A model generated the notes under the pieces. It did no database searches. It was not told the origin of the DNA and saw only the letters and a program-made list of their open reading frames with translations. From positions 26,000,710 through 26,064,709 of the forward strand of contig CM032120.1 in the NCBI GenBank assembly GCA_018894105.1: DNA of 64,000 nucleotides, written 5' to 3'. Each line of letters opens with the position of its first letter. The stretch's first letter is position 1. The stretch is from Jacaranda mimosifolia (taxonomy: Eukaryota; Streptophyta; Magnoliopsida; Lamiales; Bignoniaceae). The translations under genes and the position numbers were made by a program. This document shows, piece by piece, positions 13,060-27,300 of this stretch.

Positions 13060-13176
13060 TATCCATCTGACAAAACTTAAAATAATAATCCCAACAATTA
13101 TATATAACTATCACATTTATAATCTACAAGTAAATCAAAATATCTATCTCCAAACAAACCTAAAATTCAGATTCCT
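13060..13176 (-). other. Likely 3' UTR of the WRKY gene
   Basis: AT-rich sequence directly downstream of the WRKY stop codon, without coding potential. The polyadenylation site cannot be placed. Confidence 0.35.
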
Positions 13177-15153
<1,977 letters not shown>

Positions 15154-15199
15154 TGAACTACTTTTCAAAAATATATACAAAACACGAGTCTTTTTCTGA

Positions 15200-15200
<1 letters not shown>

Positions 15201-15232
<32 letters not shown>
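15201..15232. repeat. (TC)n microsatellite in the WRKY 5' leader
   Basis: Sixteen CT units lie about 48-80 bp upstream of the WRKY start; they read (GA)n on the gene's strand. Such GA/CT runs are common in plant 5' UTRs and core promoters. Confidence 0.9.
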
Positions 15233-15233
<1 letters not shown>

Positions 15234-15245
15234 GCTACGTACAGA

Positions 15246-15357
15246 AGTCAATTCCCTCGTCTGAAATTAAACAAGATAAGAGTAGGAGTAGCAGCAGCAA
15301 CAGCAGTAGAAGTAGGACAATTAGAGATGTAATTAAGGACGCATCCAAGTTTTGACT
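15246..15357 (-). promoter_or_regulatory. W-box pair upstream of the WRKY gene
   Basis: TTGACT occurs on the minus strand at 15246-15251 and on the plus strand at 15352-15357, within about 200 bp of the WRKY start. W-boxes are the binding sites of WRKY proteins and frequent in WRKY promoters, so auto- or cross-regulation is plausible. The core is short and can occur by chance. Confidence 0.4.
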
Positions 15358-17122
15358 TTAACGATTGGATCCTTAATTACTTCTTGTTTCTTTAATTAAT
15401 TAAGAGTTAAGAGGATATTATATCCAATAAACAGTGCCGTGGGTGGCGCTCTTTTTTACCTTCTTTTTTTTTTTTTTTTTTTCCGAGTAATTGTACGATG
15501 ACTATAATGACCTTACAATGTTAACCAACTCATTTCATGAGCAATATATATATTCTTCTTTAATTTTTGTTTTGTATGATAGTGATTATTTGGATTTTAA
15601 TAAAAGAAAATATTATTTAATAATATTTCATCTCTTCATATAAATTACCTTTAGTGTATATATATTTAATCTATGTCTCCTTTTATAAAAAAATTATACG
15701 TTGGAACTGAAATCATGTATAAATGAGTCAAGCTGGCGCTCCATATTAATTTTTAAAATGAACTTGACCTTAAATCTAAATTACTAAAATAAATTTTTTT
15801 GAATGCTGTTGATAATTAATACAAATTTTAAATTGAAATTATTATGGTTGAATTAATGGAGTACGTAGTTGGACACTTGCCCAATAGTGAGGGGAATTTT
15901 ATGATTACTCAAACTTAAATTGGGGTAATAATGATAATTATGTAGCCCAAATTAAGCCATCTATTACGATTGACTTGGTTATATTTTTAAAAATAAAAAT
16001 AAAAATCCACTTTATATATACACTAAAAGAGAATAAAGGTGACATCATCTGAGTTCTGACCATGGAATATGAGCCCAATACGAAATCGCATAATTAAACT
16101 GATGAGAAAACTTTGGGATCAGATCTGGAAATTGTCAACTGGAAGACCTCCTCCACACCCCTTTTCTGATTCAATTAAATTCCTTATTATTATTTTAAAA
16201 TCTATCAACTTTTTCACCACTTCTTCCTCTTTAATTATGTTAATAATTATAACTAGGAGATGATGACTTTTAAATTAATTAAATTATATTGTAGCTTCCG
16301 ATCATCGTTGTATATAATAACAACTCTTTGTTAATTCATTTCTTCACGCTATAGTTTATTAAATGCAATTGACTAATTGTTAGAAGTTGAAAGGGAGTCC
16401 TTGGCCAACCACAACTAGCGTATAAACAATTTTTTTAATTATTATTGCATATAATTGGTTTATAGTTTTATTTATTTATATTACGAATTAATTATCAATA
16501 AGCAACCAAATTTAATTAAATTGTTGGTGATCATTTAGTCCACTGACATAAGTTTCACAAATAACATATGGAATCGAGGGTTCGAACCTACTGCACCATT
16601 GATGTACATGTGTATAAATAAATAAAAAAAATCAATCAATTTTAAGTTTATTTTAATACTGTTTAGATCAACTAATTCAGTTGATAATTTATCTTATACT
16701 TTATATTAGAGAAATTTGTTGAGTATTTTTTCGATGAATCTAATTGATTAAAATTATAGACATTTAGCAAGTACGTGGAAAATTGATTGTATGGTAAAAT
16801 ACAAGTTGAAATATAGGACTCAAAAAATTAAAGTGGTTTGATGATTCAAAAAGTGAAAAAGAAATTAAATGAAATTAAAGAGCTAGAGTTGTAATTAGCA
16901 AGCTAAAAGCGTGCATAATTTAATTTTGGGCATTTTCTTTACACAATTTGTTGGCTAATGACAGCCTAATCTACCGAATTAACCTCTAATAGGCTTTTTG
17001 ATGCTGATTAACGACACTTCATAATATTTAATATGTAATTAGTACCAAAAAAATGGTCTATTAATTATATTAGTGTGATTAGAAGAATTATTTATTAACT
17101 AAGTTTAACTTAATTTCACCAC

Positions 17123-17125
<3 letters not shown>

Positions 17126-17157
<32 letters not shown>
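17126..17157. repeat. (TA)n microsatellite
   Basis: An uninterrupted AT/TA dinucleotide run of about 16 units in intergenic DNA. Confidence 0.9.
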
Positions 17158-17159
<2 letters not shown>

Positions 17160-17639
17160 CTATTGTAAAAAAGAGTCCTTTTTTGTTTTCACAAGTTATG
17201 CAATTTCTTTTTCTTATATGATATTGAAATCAAATCAAGAATCATTAAATCACCACGGTCAAATTCAAGATATAATTAGAAAACTAATTAAATTTGTTCT
17301 TTATGGAGAATCAACAATATTAGTTTGAATACATGCAAATCTTTACAATTTTTGTCCTATATATTAATTTTTTTTCACAGTTGGCATACGAGTTGGGGCT
17401 GTAAATGAATCGGTTGAGTTCAATAAAGTATTAATATTTATATTTAATTAAAAAAAATTATTAAGTATGAAATTGTATTTAAATTTAATCTGATTATTAA
17501 TTAAGTTGATGAGTGAGTATAACTTGAGCTTGTATAATTTAGTATTTTTCACATTTTATCTTTTTTAACTGAGGGATAGAATTCAAATGAGGCTTAACGA
17601 CTTCACTACTTAATGAAAAGAAAAGAGAAGAGGAAATTA

Positions 17640-18020
17640 ATGACATGTATAAGAAAGTTGCCACTAATATTGTGGTAAAAGACAGAAAAATTATTTTATC
17701 ACAATAATGATTTTTATAGGATTAATGGTAATAAAATGTATATTTGAATTATCACAACAAACAATACCACGATTTATTTTTTTGCAAGATTTTTATTACA
17801 TATGCCATGATTATACTTCTATCACTGTCTATTAATAATGAAAACTTAAAATACTAATTTATATATCATTATTATCATGCATATTATGCCACAATAAAGA
17901 TTTTTTTTATTTAAAAACAATTATTACTGATAAGTAAAAATAATTACAATTTAATATATATTATTAGTGAAAAAAATTCACACTATCACTTAATTTTTGT
18001 TACTACTTACTAATATTTTT
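17640..18020. repeat. Dispersed repeat family, copy A
   Basis: AT-rich sequence with recurrent words such as CACTATCACTTAATTTTTGT, ACTAATATT and TTATCACAA. It is clearly related to 20520-20870 and 22085-22560. Boundaries and class are uncertain; no terminal repeats were found. Confidence 0.45.
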
Positions 18021-20391
18021 TTTATAAGTGGTTGAGTGATAGAGTTAGGCTGAAGTGACTTTATATTTGTCACATATCATATCATTTTTAAATTAAAAGG
18101 TCGAGTTCCAACTGTAAATTTTATTAAATGAAATTTATTACATTTAATTAATTTTCAGGATCGATCTCTAAGATTTTGTATCAAATAATTTCGTTAATTT
18201 TCAACGGGCTTTGTAATTTCCTTTTGACTGTCACTCGTCCTCTCCTCCAATTCCAATGCCGTATTTGGAATTATTCTAATTATTTTCAAATACAAGCTTC
18301 TGAATTTGATTGGTCAGATCCAAGCGTTGACTTCTATGGGCAGAGTGCGTGGGACTTGTGGCGGAGCAAGAGTCGCCGCACTTGATTCTCCCTCTCAAAT
18401 CTCAAGATTCAAAGTATTTATTTATAAATTAAAAAAAAAAAAGAACGTATTTATTTTAAAATATATAAATTCTCAAACTATATTAAAAATTAATATTATA
18501 TAATTAAGCAATGGGATTGGGGAGTGAGAATTATAAATCACTAATGCAAATAATTATGTATAAAGTTGTATTGAAGTTTGTTACATTATCAATCTAGCTA
18601 GTTGACTTAGGTCTGGTTCCTTTTTTCTAATTAATTTAATTCTTCCAAAATCACTTTATTATATTTTTTTTTATGAAATGGTTAGATACATTTCAATAAT
18701 TATACGGTACAAATACGTAATATCATTCATGTTGATCAAAATATAAATAGATTGATGTCTATATTAGTGAGATTGAGACTCACAACTTCCTGATACCTTT
18801 GAATTATCATTGGGATTTGGAACACAAATTCCTTGATTTAGTTATATTCTACTCGAATTATTATTGTGAGTCAGAGGCTTGATTATATTTCAAGTTTCAA
18901 ACGCCATATATTTTTATATAGGTTATATTATATATATTTTATTAAAATTTAAAATTTTATCCTCATTCTTAAAAATAATTATAAAGTTACTCTTATATTT
19001 TGTAAAAATTCAATCGCATCCCTTTATCAAAATTTCTAGCTCCATTCCTCGAGCAAAACTACCAAAAATGGAATGAGGATGGGTGGTAGGGTGCAGTCAC
19101 TCTCCTCACATTTAAATAAAGTTATATTATACAAATATTTTTAATAAAATTTAAAATTTTGCCTCTTCTTAAAAAAAGATAACATAATTATTTTTTATAT
19201 TTTATTTAAAAAATAATAATTTTACTCTCAAAAATTAATGAAGTTCAATTTCCTTTCTTCCATTGCTTCCGCACTTATGTATTTCTCTTTTCTTAATGTG
19301 TCTTTGTAACGTTGCTTTAAAAAAAAATAAAAAAGAAAAAAGAAAGAAAGAAAGAAAGAAAAAGAAGGAAAAGTTAAAATATCTTTGTAAACGATGTTGC
19401 CTCTTGACTTCTGTTTCGCCAGGTATGGTCTTTGGCTAGCCCATCTTAAATAATTGGATTTATTTTATTTTATTTTATTTTTTTTGACAAAATTTCATCT
19501 ATGCATAACCAATTAAGTATATAATCAATAAATTCCAATGCAATTTTTTTCTGTTTTCCCAAAAGCCTCAATTTCTTAATTTCCAATTAAAATATCCAAG
19601 GTCATGGAGTAATATTTTTCAATATTTTATTACATTATTAATATTATTTTATTCTTAATGTGACAAGATAATGAATGAAAATTATGATATAGATATTTAT
19701 ATTAAATATTTAAACACATGGAGTCTCTTTCAAGCTCCTTGACATAATTGTTCTATTTTACATATTTAATACGTATAGTCAACTTTTATGAACTATTCAA
19801 ATTTTCAAAATACTTTCAAACAACATTGTCATCATTTTTTCTTGATGATTTTTTTTTTTTTTTTTTTTTTTGTCACTATAAGAGTTTGCGTAGAATAAAA
19901 CGACAATATATTGTCAAAATTTGATACTTCAATAAAGTGTCACATTCACTTTCTTTAGAGAAACACGTGGCTTGCGGCTTGAATAAGCAACTAGTCTTGT
20001 AGTCATATTTGATGAGATTATATTTACTTCATTTGATGTAATGAAAATTTATAATAATTATTTTAAAAAATGAAAAGTTATTTGAGTGATTAGCTACTAA
20101 TAAATTATATATAATAAAATAGTTCAAAATATACATTTGGAAGCAAAAATAATTTTAATAATTCAATTAGCAGTTGAAGGATATATAGATCGATGATCCA
20201 TAAAAGATGTCAATTCTTGAATATCATAACTCTTATATTAGATTCTTTATTCAATATTTTTGTAATTTTTTATGGGTCCATCTTCATGTCATACAAGATG
20301 AATATATGTTAAACTGATAAAATTATTAGAAACATCGTGATAGAGTTGAAAGTAATTAATGTTAAATGAACACATCAATATATTGAATATA

Positions 20392-20392
20392 A

Positions 20393-20431
<39 letters not shown>
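20392..20431. repeat. (TA)n-(GA)n compound microsatellite
   Basis: A TA run (20392-20409) runs directly into a GA run (20409-20431) in intergenic DNA. Confidence 0.9.
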
Positions 20432-20519
20432 AAACGACATGCCCATATGCTAAAAAAAAGGGACAATGGCGATAGTCAACACTAATTATCATCTATTCAA
20501 TGAAGAAAGTTTTATATTC

Positions 20520-20870
20520 TAACAGTTATGATTTTTACAAGTTTAATAGTGACAAAATTTGTATTTAAGTTGTCACTGTTAATAAGTAATAACACATTTG
20601 AAGAGATAACAAAAACTTATCAGAAATTATTAATGATAATATGTATCAATCATTAAATTTTTACTAAAAATATATCACTAATTGTCAATATTGACAAATT
20701 AAAATACCAATTCTAATCACTATTAAAGATAAAAAAAAAATTAACAGTAAGTAAGTATCATAAAAATTAAAATAAAAATTACTATCACTTAATACATATT
20801 ATTAGTAAAAAAAAATTATATTTTTATTTAATTTTTTGTTACTAATATTATACTTTATTGTAGTTTTATG
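20520..20870. repeat. Dispersed repeat family, copy B
   Basis: It shares ACTATCACTTAATA, TATTATTAGT, TTTTTTGTTACTAATATTAT and related words, in the same order, with copies A and C. No coding capacity is seen. Confidence 0.5.
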
Positions 20871-21578
20871 TGACTTTGTTCACTATAAATTGTAAATATA
20901 TATATATATATATATATAAAACACTCCTACATATGATCATATTAAAAGAGTGGAAACATTGGGTGGGTGAGATGCAAGAGCCTGTGGTGAAGATGATCAA
21001 GGGATGTGTAGTTTCTTTTTGTATGGAAAGGACTATATATATGTTCTTGATCATAATAACTAAAATTTTGATTGTGAAGATGATGATTGGTCAAGAGGAA
21101 TTAATAATGATGATCTTGCTAAGTCTCAATGAATAGATTTAAATATTGAGCCATTGAATAAAGATGCACGAATGCATTTGTTTCAAAAGGTTAGGTTTAA
21201 AAGTATTTAATTAATTATAAAAAAAATAAAAGTACATTAAACTGAATTCATCTAATATTATTGAATTATGCAGAATTCACTAAATACGCGTAATAATATA
21301 TCTAATAGTAGTTACTGAATACGACCTGCAATTAACATCTAAATAGGCCTCATATATTCTAAATAGCTAGTAAGTAAGACCTATAATTAACATTCACACA
21401 CACACACACACGTGTTTATTTTCATATTGTGTGTTTAGCCCCCTAATTAGTGCATAGATCTTAGTATGCAAGGACCAAACCACACTTGGGATGGTGACAG
21501 ATAACAAAATAAGTCCATAAATTGTAGAGTTCACCCAGTATTTAATATCCTCTAGCTTGACCTCCTCCTACCTCTAAA

Positions 21579-21633
21579 TGTGTGTGTGTGTGTGTGTGTA
21601 ATACACACACACTATACACACACACACACACAC
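21579..21633. repeat. (TG)n/(AC)n inverted dinucleotide repeat
   Basis: A TG run (21579-21599) is followed within a few bases by two AC runs (21603-21612 and 21616-21633). The two halves are reverse complements and could fold into a hairpin. Confidence 0.85.
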
Positions 21634-22084
21634 TAATGATAATAATTATAATAGTAAAGGCCTGCCAAGTATAGGTTGCTAGCCATAATCCCCACCCAGC
21701 AGAAGCCTACCTTGACAAAAACAATGGTCTTCATTTTCAGCTGTTCGCATCAGCTTGTTTTATATTTTCAAAGGTAATTTTTACTTTGAATACTAGTTAA
21801 AAAATTGAAATTATTAATCTATATATATTTTTACTGAAAATATCTTTTATTTAAATTCAATTTTCAATTGAAAATCTACACTAAGGGTCTTCATTTCTTT
21901 TATTTTTAGGCACAAAAAATATAAATCATTTAAATTTTCAATTGGCCAATAGGCCCTTAGTCAACATCACACAATACGTAGACTTTGTTGATGGAGGAGA
22001 TAAAATATTTGAGCTGAGTTACTATTAAGAGGGTGGACAAACATAACTCTCGTGTTTTATTGAGATTTGATATTAAAATAAAAA

Positions 22085-22560
22085 GGACAAATTAGTGACA
22101 ACATAGTAAATAATAATATAAAAATTATTAATTTAATTATATGTATTAAGTAACAAAATATTTTTGTCGCCTTAATTATTTGTACAAACTAGTTAATAGT
22201 AACAAGAATATAGTTTAAATTGTTACTATTGATAATTAATGGCATATCTATTGTAATAATCTAGTGGCAATTAAAATTTTTATCATAAATTATGGTGATA
22301 ATATTTATTGTCACAAAGTTGTCATCATATGAGTGCCAATAATTAGCAATAGTGGCAAATAGCAAATTAAAATATTACATTTTGTTATTATAGAGTCAAA
22401 TTGTGACAAAATAAAATTTACTGTCACTTAAAAATATTATTAGCTACAAAATAAAAACTATTGCCACTTAATATATATATATATATACTTGGCAACAATT
22501 TTTATATTATTACTTATTATTTTGCCACTAATATTATATTTTTCTTGAAATATTATAAAA
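22085..22560. repeat. Dispersed repeat family, copy C
   Basis: This is the longest of the three related copies. It holds TTGTTACTATTGATAATTAA, ACTGTCACTT, ATTGCCACTTAATA and TTTTGCCACTAATATTAT. The recurring (T/G)GTGACAA and its complement resemble the subterminal style of some plant DNA transposons, but no ends were found. Confidence 0.5.
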
Positions 22561-23258
22561 TTTGTATTCATTCTTTCTTATTATTTTTTAAATAGAAGAT
22601 CTCAAACTCTAGCTCGATGCTAGATTCTTTTATCAGCCTCATCAATTAATAATATTTTTTGTTATGTGAAATTTAAATTAACAAATCATATTCCCAATTC
22701 TTCTGATCAAAATTAGATACGTCCCAAGTTGATCAGAAATCAAGTTGTAATTTATATAAGAAATTAAGTTTAACATATAGTTTATGCAAGAAGTTGTACT
22801 AAGATAATAGACTGAAAACAATAATTTTCAGTCCTATTAAGTGCTGTAGTGCTAATTCTGGTCCCCCTCCGTGTGGGATAGGTCTATAACACAGACGTGG
22901 AAAATATGGCACCGCACAACATTGAACCTTTTGCGCTATAGATTAGCCAATGGTCTATCTTAGCCGTAGCTTGTCAGGTATGACCACTGTGCACAAGGCT
23001 CATAGTCATAACTTGAAGCAATTCCATGAGAGATTTAAATTATATCTTGTCATTTTTAACATTTAGATGTTAAAATATCTTGTTATCATGGCACATTATT
23101 CTTGCGTTCGTAAATTTAAATTTTCTTAGTACTGATAATTACATTAATAAATAACAAAACACTTAATCATACAATTTTTAAAAAAATAATGAAGTCGATT
23201 TTATAGGATTAATTTTAAGACGAATAAATTATTTATATGAGAATTGTATATGAAAGGA

Positions 23259-23278
23259 GGGGGGGGGGGGGGGGGGGG
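23259..23278. repeat. G20 homopolymer tract
   Basis: Twenty consecutive G residues on the plus strand, in otherwise AT-rich intergenic DNA. It could form intermolecular or intramolecular G-quadruplexes; the exact length is prone to sequencing error. Confidence 0.85.
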
Positions 23279-24323
23279 ACATAAAAAAATAAATAGTTCT
23301 TCACTGAGAAGCAAAATTTCTTATGACCTTAAAAATTCTTCCTAACCAATAAAATATTTAACAATAAAATTGATATATACAGATTGGTTATGGCAGTGCT
23401 AAAACTGCTACCATGTGACTGTAAGAACTCTTTTTTTATATAGTATAGATATATCTTCATATATGTAGTCATTTAAAAGATACTTCATTATCACGTCAAT
23501 TGCCATAAAAACATTTAATGAAATAGATGATTTGCTCATTACAGTTCAGAACAGATTATTCTATAGGAAGAGTGTTGTGTACTCAAACTAAGAAACTTAT
23601 TTATGATATGATACTTCCAGCAAAACACAAAAACTAAGAAGGGCCAGCTTCACATTTAGACAAATATCATATCAAATTTGCAAGAATCTTCAATTGAGAG
23701 AGGGCAATGGCTTTTACTGGCCTTCTACTATAAATGCCAATGGGCAAAAAATCGAGTACTTAACACTAACCAAAATCCTCTGAGGTTTAGCCAACATCCT
23801 ACCTTCAGAACACTCGAAACTGGTGGAGCTGCACTTGTTAGGATTCCTGGAGAGATTGTGCTTCAGATAAATCCGTATAAATCACACCCCAAATTTCAAG
23901 TAAATATTTAAAAATAATAAGCAAAACATCAGAGGGGTATAAGATGGAAAAGCCAGAGGACAGATATAGTAAATTCTTGCTCTTTTTTTCTATCTCTGAT
24001 CGACAAAAGAAACCACGAACTGTTTGTTTGAAGGATCCCTATTCAAGGAAAAAAAAAAAAAAAAAACCAAAACTGTCAAGACCCAGACTTTGCAGACAAG
24101 CAATGTCCTAGAGCAGAGCTTGATAAAAACCTATTTCTATTCTCTTTACTCAAACTTTTGAACATAAAATAAAAGTCTAGAACCCGAAGAGGGCAACAGT
24201 CATCAGAAGTCATCGTCGGGATGGACCATCAGTTATTCCTATTCCATTTCCAGGAAACAAGATCAGAAAGCACCTCTTGTCCGTCAAATAAAGAACACCG
24301 CAAAACCTAGCACATTCAGCAAA

Positions 24324-27300
24324 TCAAGATTCCAGCTTAGCATCCGATGAACTCAACCCAGAAGAAATCCCACCGATACCCCCAATCTGTGACTCTAACA
24401 GCATCAAGAATTTTAGCTGTACACCTTGCGGTAGTCTAAAGTATGGTTTTGAATTGATGTACTGCACAAGACACAAGGAACAATTATTTTCAGTAAAAAG
24501 TATGGCATATTTTGCAAACAGACATGAACTAAACTTCAAGAAGTACCTTAGATAAATCCCTGTAGAAAGAATTGATTTCTTCTTCAGTAAGACCACCCTC
24601 GTCATTGTTTTCCTCCCAGCCCAAAGAGCGTAGGAATGCAGCCTCTTCCTCCTCCGAAATAATAGGATAAGGGCTAGGATGTTTCTTTCCATTGCAAGCA
24701 TACTTTTGCGTATCATAAGCATCACCATTGCAGGTCAATTCAGCTTTCTCCTCAGACAAATGGCCCACGCTCGGGCTTACACTTAATGGCACATCCACAG
24801 CCCGAGGAGTATCAGCAGCAGGCACAACCTCCACTTCAGCATGCTTATCTGAAAAAGATGGTGATACGGGAGTGCCAGTGTCCAGGAAAGATGGGGAGTT
24901 TGCCATAGCAGAATCAGCAGCTGAAGCAGGGCTTGCCATAGATTTCTTTCTCACTAAGTTGAAAAAATCATTTCGACTTTGTGCTTGAGATGTAGGCCGC
25001 TTCTCCAGCACAGTCAATATGGGCTTACGGTCAGGGACTGCATTGTTTGGCAGGCCCCTGGTTGCTGCAGATCCAGAAACAGATGAAGCAGCAGCAAGTG
25101 TAGAACTTACTACCTTGCTACCACTTGTTGGACTCAGGTTATCCCTTACAACAGGGGTGACACCATTCTTTTCTCGCACGGGCTTGAGAACCTGGAGCTT
25201 TCCCACATTAGTTACCTTAGAAACATCACCCTTCATGGGCACCTTAGAAACATCACCCTTCATGGGCCCACCACGAGGAGAGTGGTTAGCAGGAACTGCA
25301 GATGAAGTGGGATGCTGCTGCTGGGCCACTTTGCTTTTCTGTTTATCTGAAGAATTCAATACCTGAAGCAAAGTTCAAATATAAATTAAAAACATATTAG
25401 CAAAGTAATATGCAATAGAATGGTGTCAAACCAGTAGAAAATCAAAAGTTTGGAGGGCTACTCGATCTATTCAGTTTTTATACAACCACATATTATAGAC
25501 ACAGCCTGAGTAGCACAATGGATTAAGAGCCCTATTCTCTCCCAATCAATTCACATCGCATAGATCTCACAGCTACAGGAAACGGAAAAGAAAATATAGC
25601 TGTCTTTGAGCCAATTAGAAATATTTCTCCCTAATGCGATGTAATGGGGTTACCAGGGACCATCATTTTCTAATTTTCTATAGCAATTCTTGATGGTATC
25701 TACTGGGTATGATAAAGATAAGCAGAATAATAGGATATCAGATTTTTCAAATTTCAAGAATACTGAATTCCAACTCTCCGATAACATAATCCAAGGCCTT
25801 TTACCTCTATTTCCTTCTCCACCCACTAACATGGTAAAGGCAATTACTAGACTCTGTGAAATGGTTATGAGCCTACCCATGTATCAATTCAAAGACATCA
25901 ATAATCCCACATGACATGTATCTCCTACTGTGGCATCAGTTGATGAAAGATGGGGTATGGAATGACTGACAGAAAAGAAATTATAATAGATTAACTTAGA
26001 GAAGGATAAATTCCAAGTAAAAGTTATTGTCAAGAGGAGCAAAATTTAACACAGAATTTAGCAAATCCACAAATCACGAAGCACCAATTGAAGAACAGAG
26101 ACATATAATATTTTTCCCCCTAAAGTAAAAAAACTAAAACAAAATTCAGCAAACAAGCACAGGAATCTCATCCGCAGCACAGCAACTGGAGTAACTAAGA
26201 CGCAAGCAGCTGTAATCCACCTAAAAACTTATGTTTTTCACTAAATTGATAATTAAAGTATCTTCCTAAATCATACGGTCCATTCCTCTGAATTATATAA
26301 AGTCGATAATTGAATGGCATATAATTTTCTTCAAAGGAGCATAAATTTACAAATTTTCTTCCTCTAACTGTGAATTGAAGAGAGTAAATGAGGAATATAG
26401 ATTGAATGGAGTCATCACAAGGAAAATGCATAGACCTTCTAAAGGAAGATATCACTTACAAGGAAAAAGACACTAACATCAAACAATTAAACAATAAAGT
26501 CATTATAGTTTTCTTACCAAAGAACATGGATCATATATCATATAACACCACAAGAAATGGAAACAGAGAAAGGATGCACTCAACATCAAGAATGGGCACT
26601 AAGATGGTCCAAATTTCTCTCAAGTTCCCAAAATCTTATTTCTCTTGTTCATCAGCAATATTTATCATTCACCATCCGAAAAGTTATGCAGCATTTTTTC
26701 CCATGTATTTGTCCAAACACCAATACAGGTTGCTAATTATAAGTTATAACCAGAACAAATGACGGACTCACAAGTATACACAATAAAACTACATTGCCAC
26801 AAACATTCCTACCAACAAGTCCGAATTTAAAAGGGCAAAGAAAGTTAAACAATAGCCCAATTACTGTTTTATCTCTTAAATTAGAGGTCTTGCCATTGTT
26901 CACATTTCAGGAAAACCCAATCTCTGTCTCCCCGCTGTGGAAAGTGCTTACTGAATAAATAAGAACAAAGGAAGATACATAAGTCATGACTTCTCATGTT
27001 TGCAAACTTCTGTTAATACGGCATAAAATTGTCCTGGAATATGTAATTCAAACTTAAAGGCAGGGCTTTTGAAGGAAAAGTGACTGCACGTGGTAAACTC
27101 ATTCAATAGAAACAAAGGGGTTGATGAAACGCTAGAAATATGTAGGATGTTTAAAAGGCATGGATGAAAATCAGTCAGTTGTATTGCCTATAGTCAATAA
27201 TTGACTTTTTTGACATCTTGTGAGCTGAGAATTTCTTCCCTCATCCACTCATTTTAGTAAATATCATGAGTGCTGGGATATGAAGAGGAGAAATGATGCT

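Larger units (their letters stand above)
15400..24323. other. Long AT-rich intergenic region with microsatellites and dispersed repeats
   Basis: No gene could be supported in this stretch: open frames are short and do not chain through splice sites. It holds microsatellites, three related copies of one dispersed repeat (17640-18020, 20520-20870 and 22085-22560), a G20 tract and T-runs. A hAT-like end (GGGGCTGTAAATGAATCGG at about 17395) is seen without a partner. Confidence 0.55.

Noticed and set aside
16575..16595. GGGTTCGAACCTA, a tRNA B-box-like sequence
   Set aside because: No matching A box, acceptor stem or cloverleaf could be found around it, so it is neither a tRNA gene nor a supportable SINE.
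17395..17425. GGGGCTGTAAATGAATCGG, resembling a hAT terminus
   Set aside because: No partner end or 8-bp duplication was found; at most a truncated element.
20870..21136. 88-residue plus-strand frame
   Set aside because: It begins in a TA microsatellite, has no recognisable domain, and no splice-consistent neighbours.
24728..25366. Plus-strand frames of 86 and 115 residues
   Set aside because: They are antisense to exon 4 of the Ser-rich protein gene and only reflect its codon composition.
25504..25640. AGTAGCACAATGGATTAAGAG, a tRNA A-box-like sequence in the large intron
   Set aside because: No B box at the proper distance, no poly(A) or target duplication; not enough for a SINE call.
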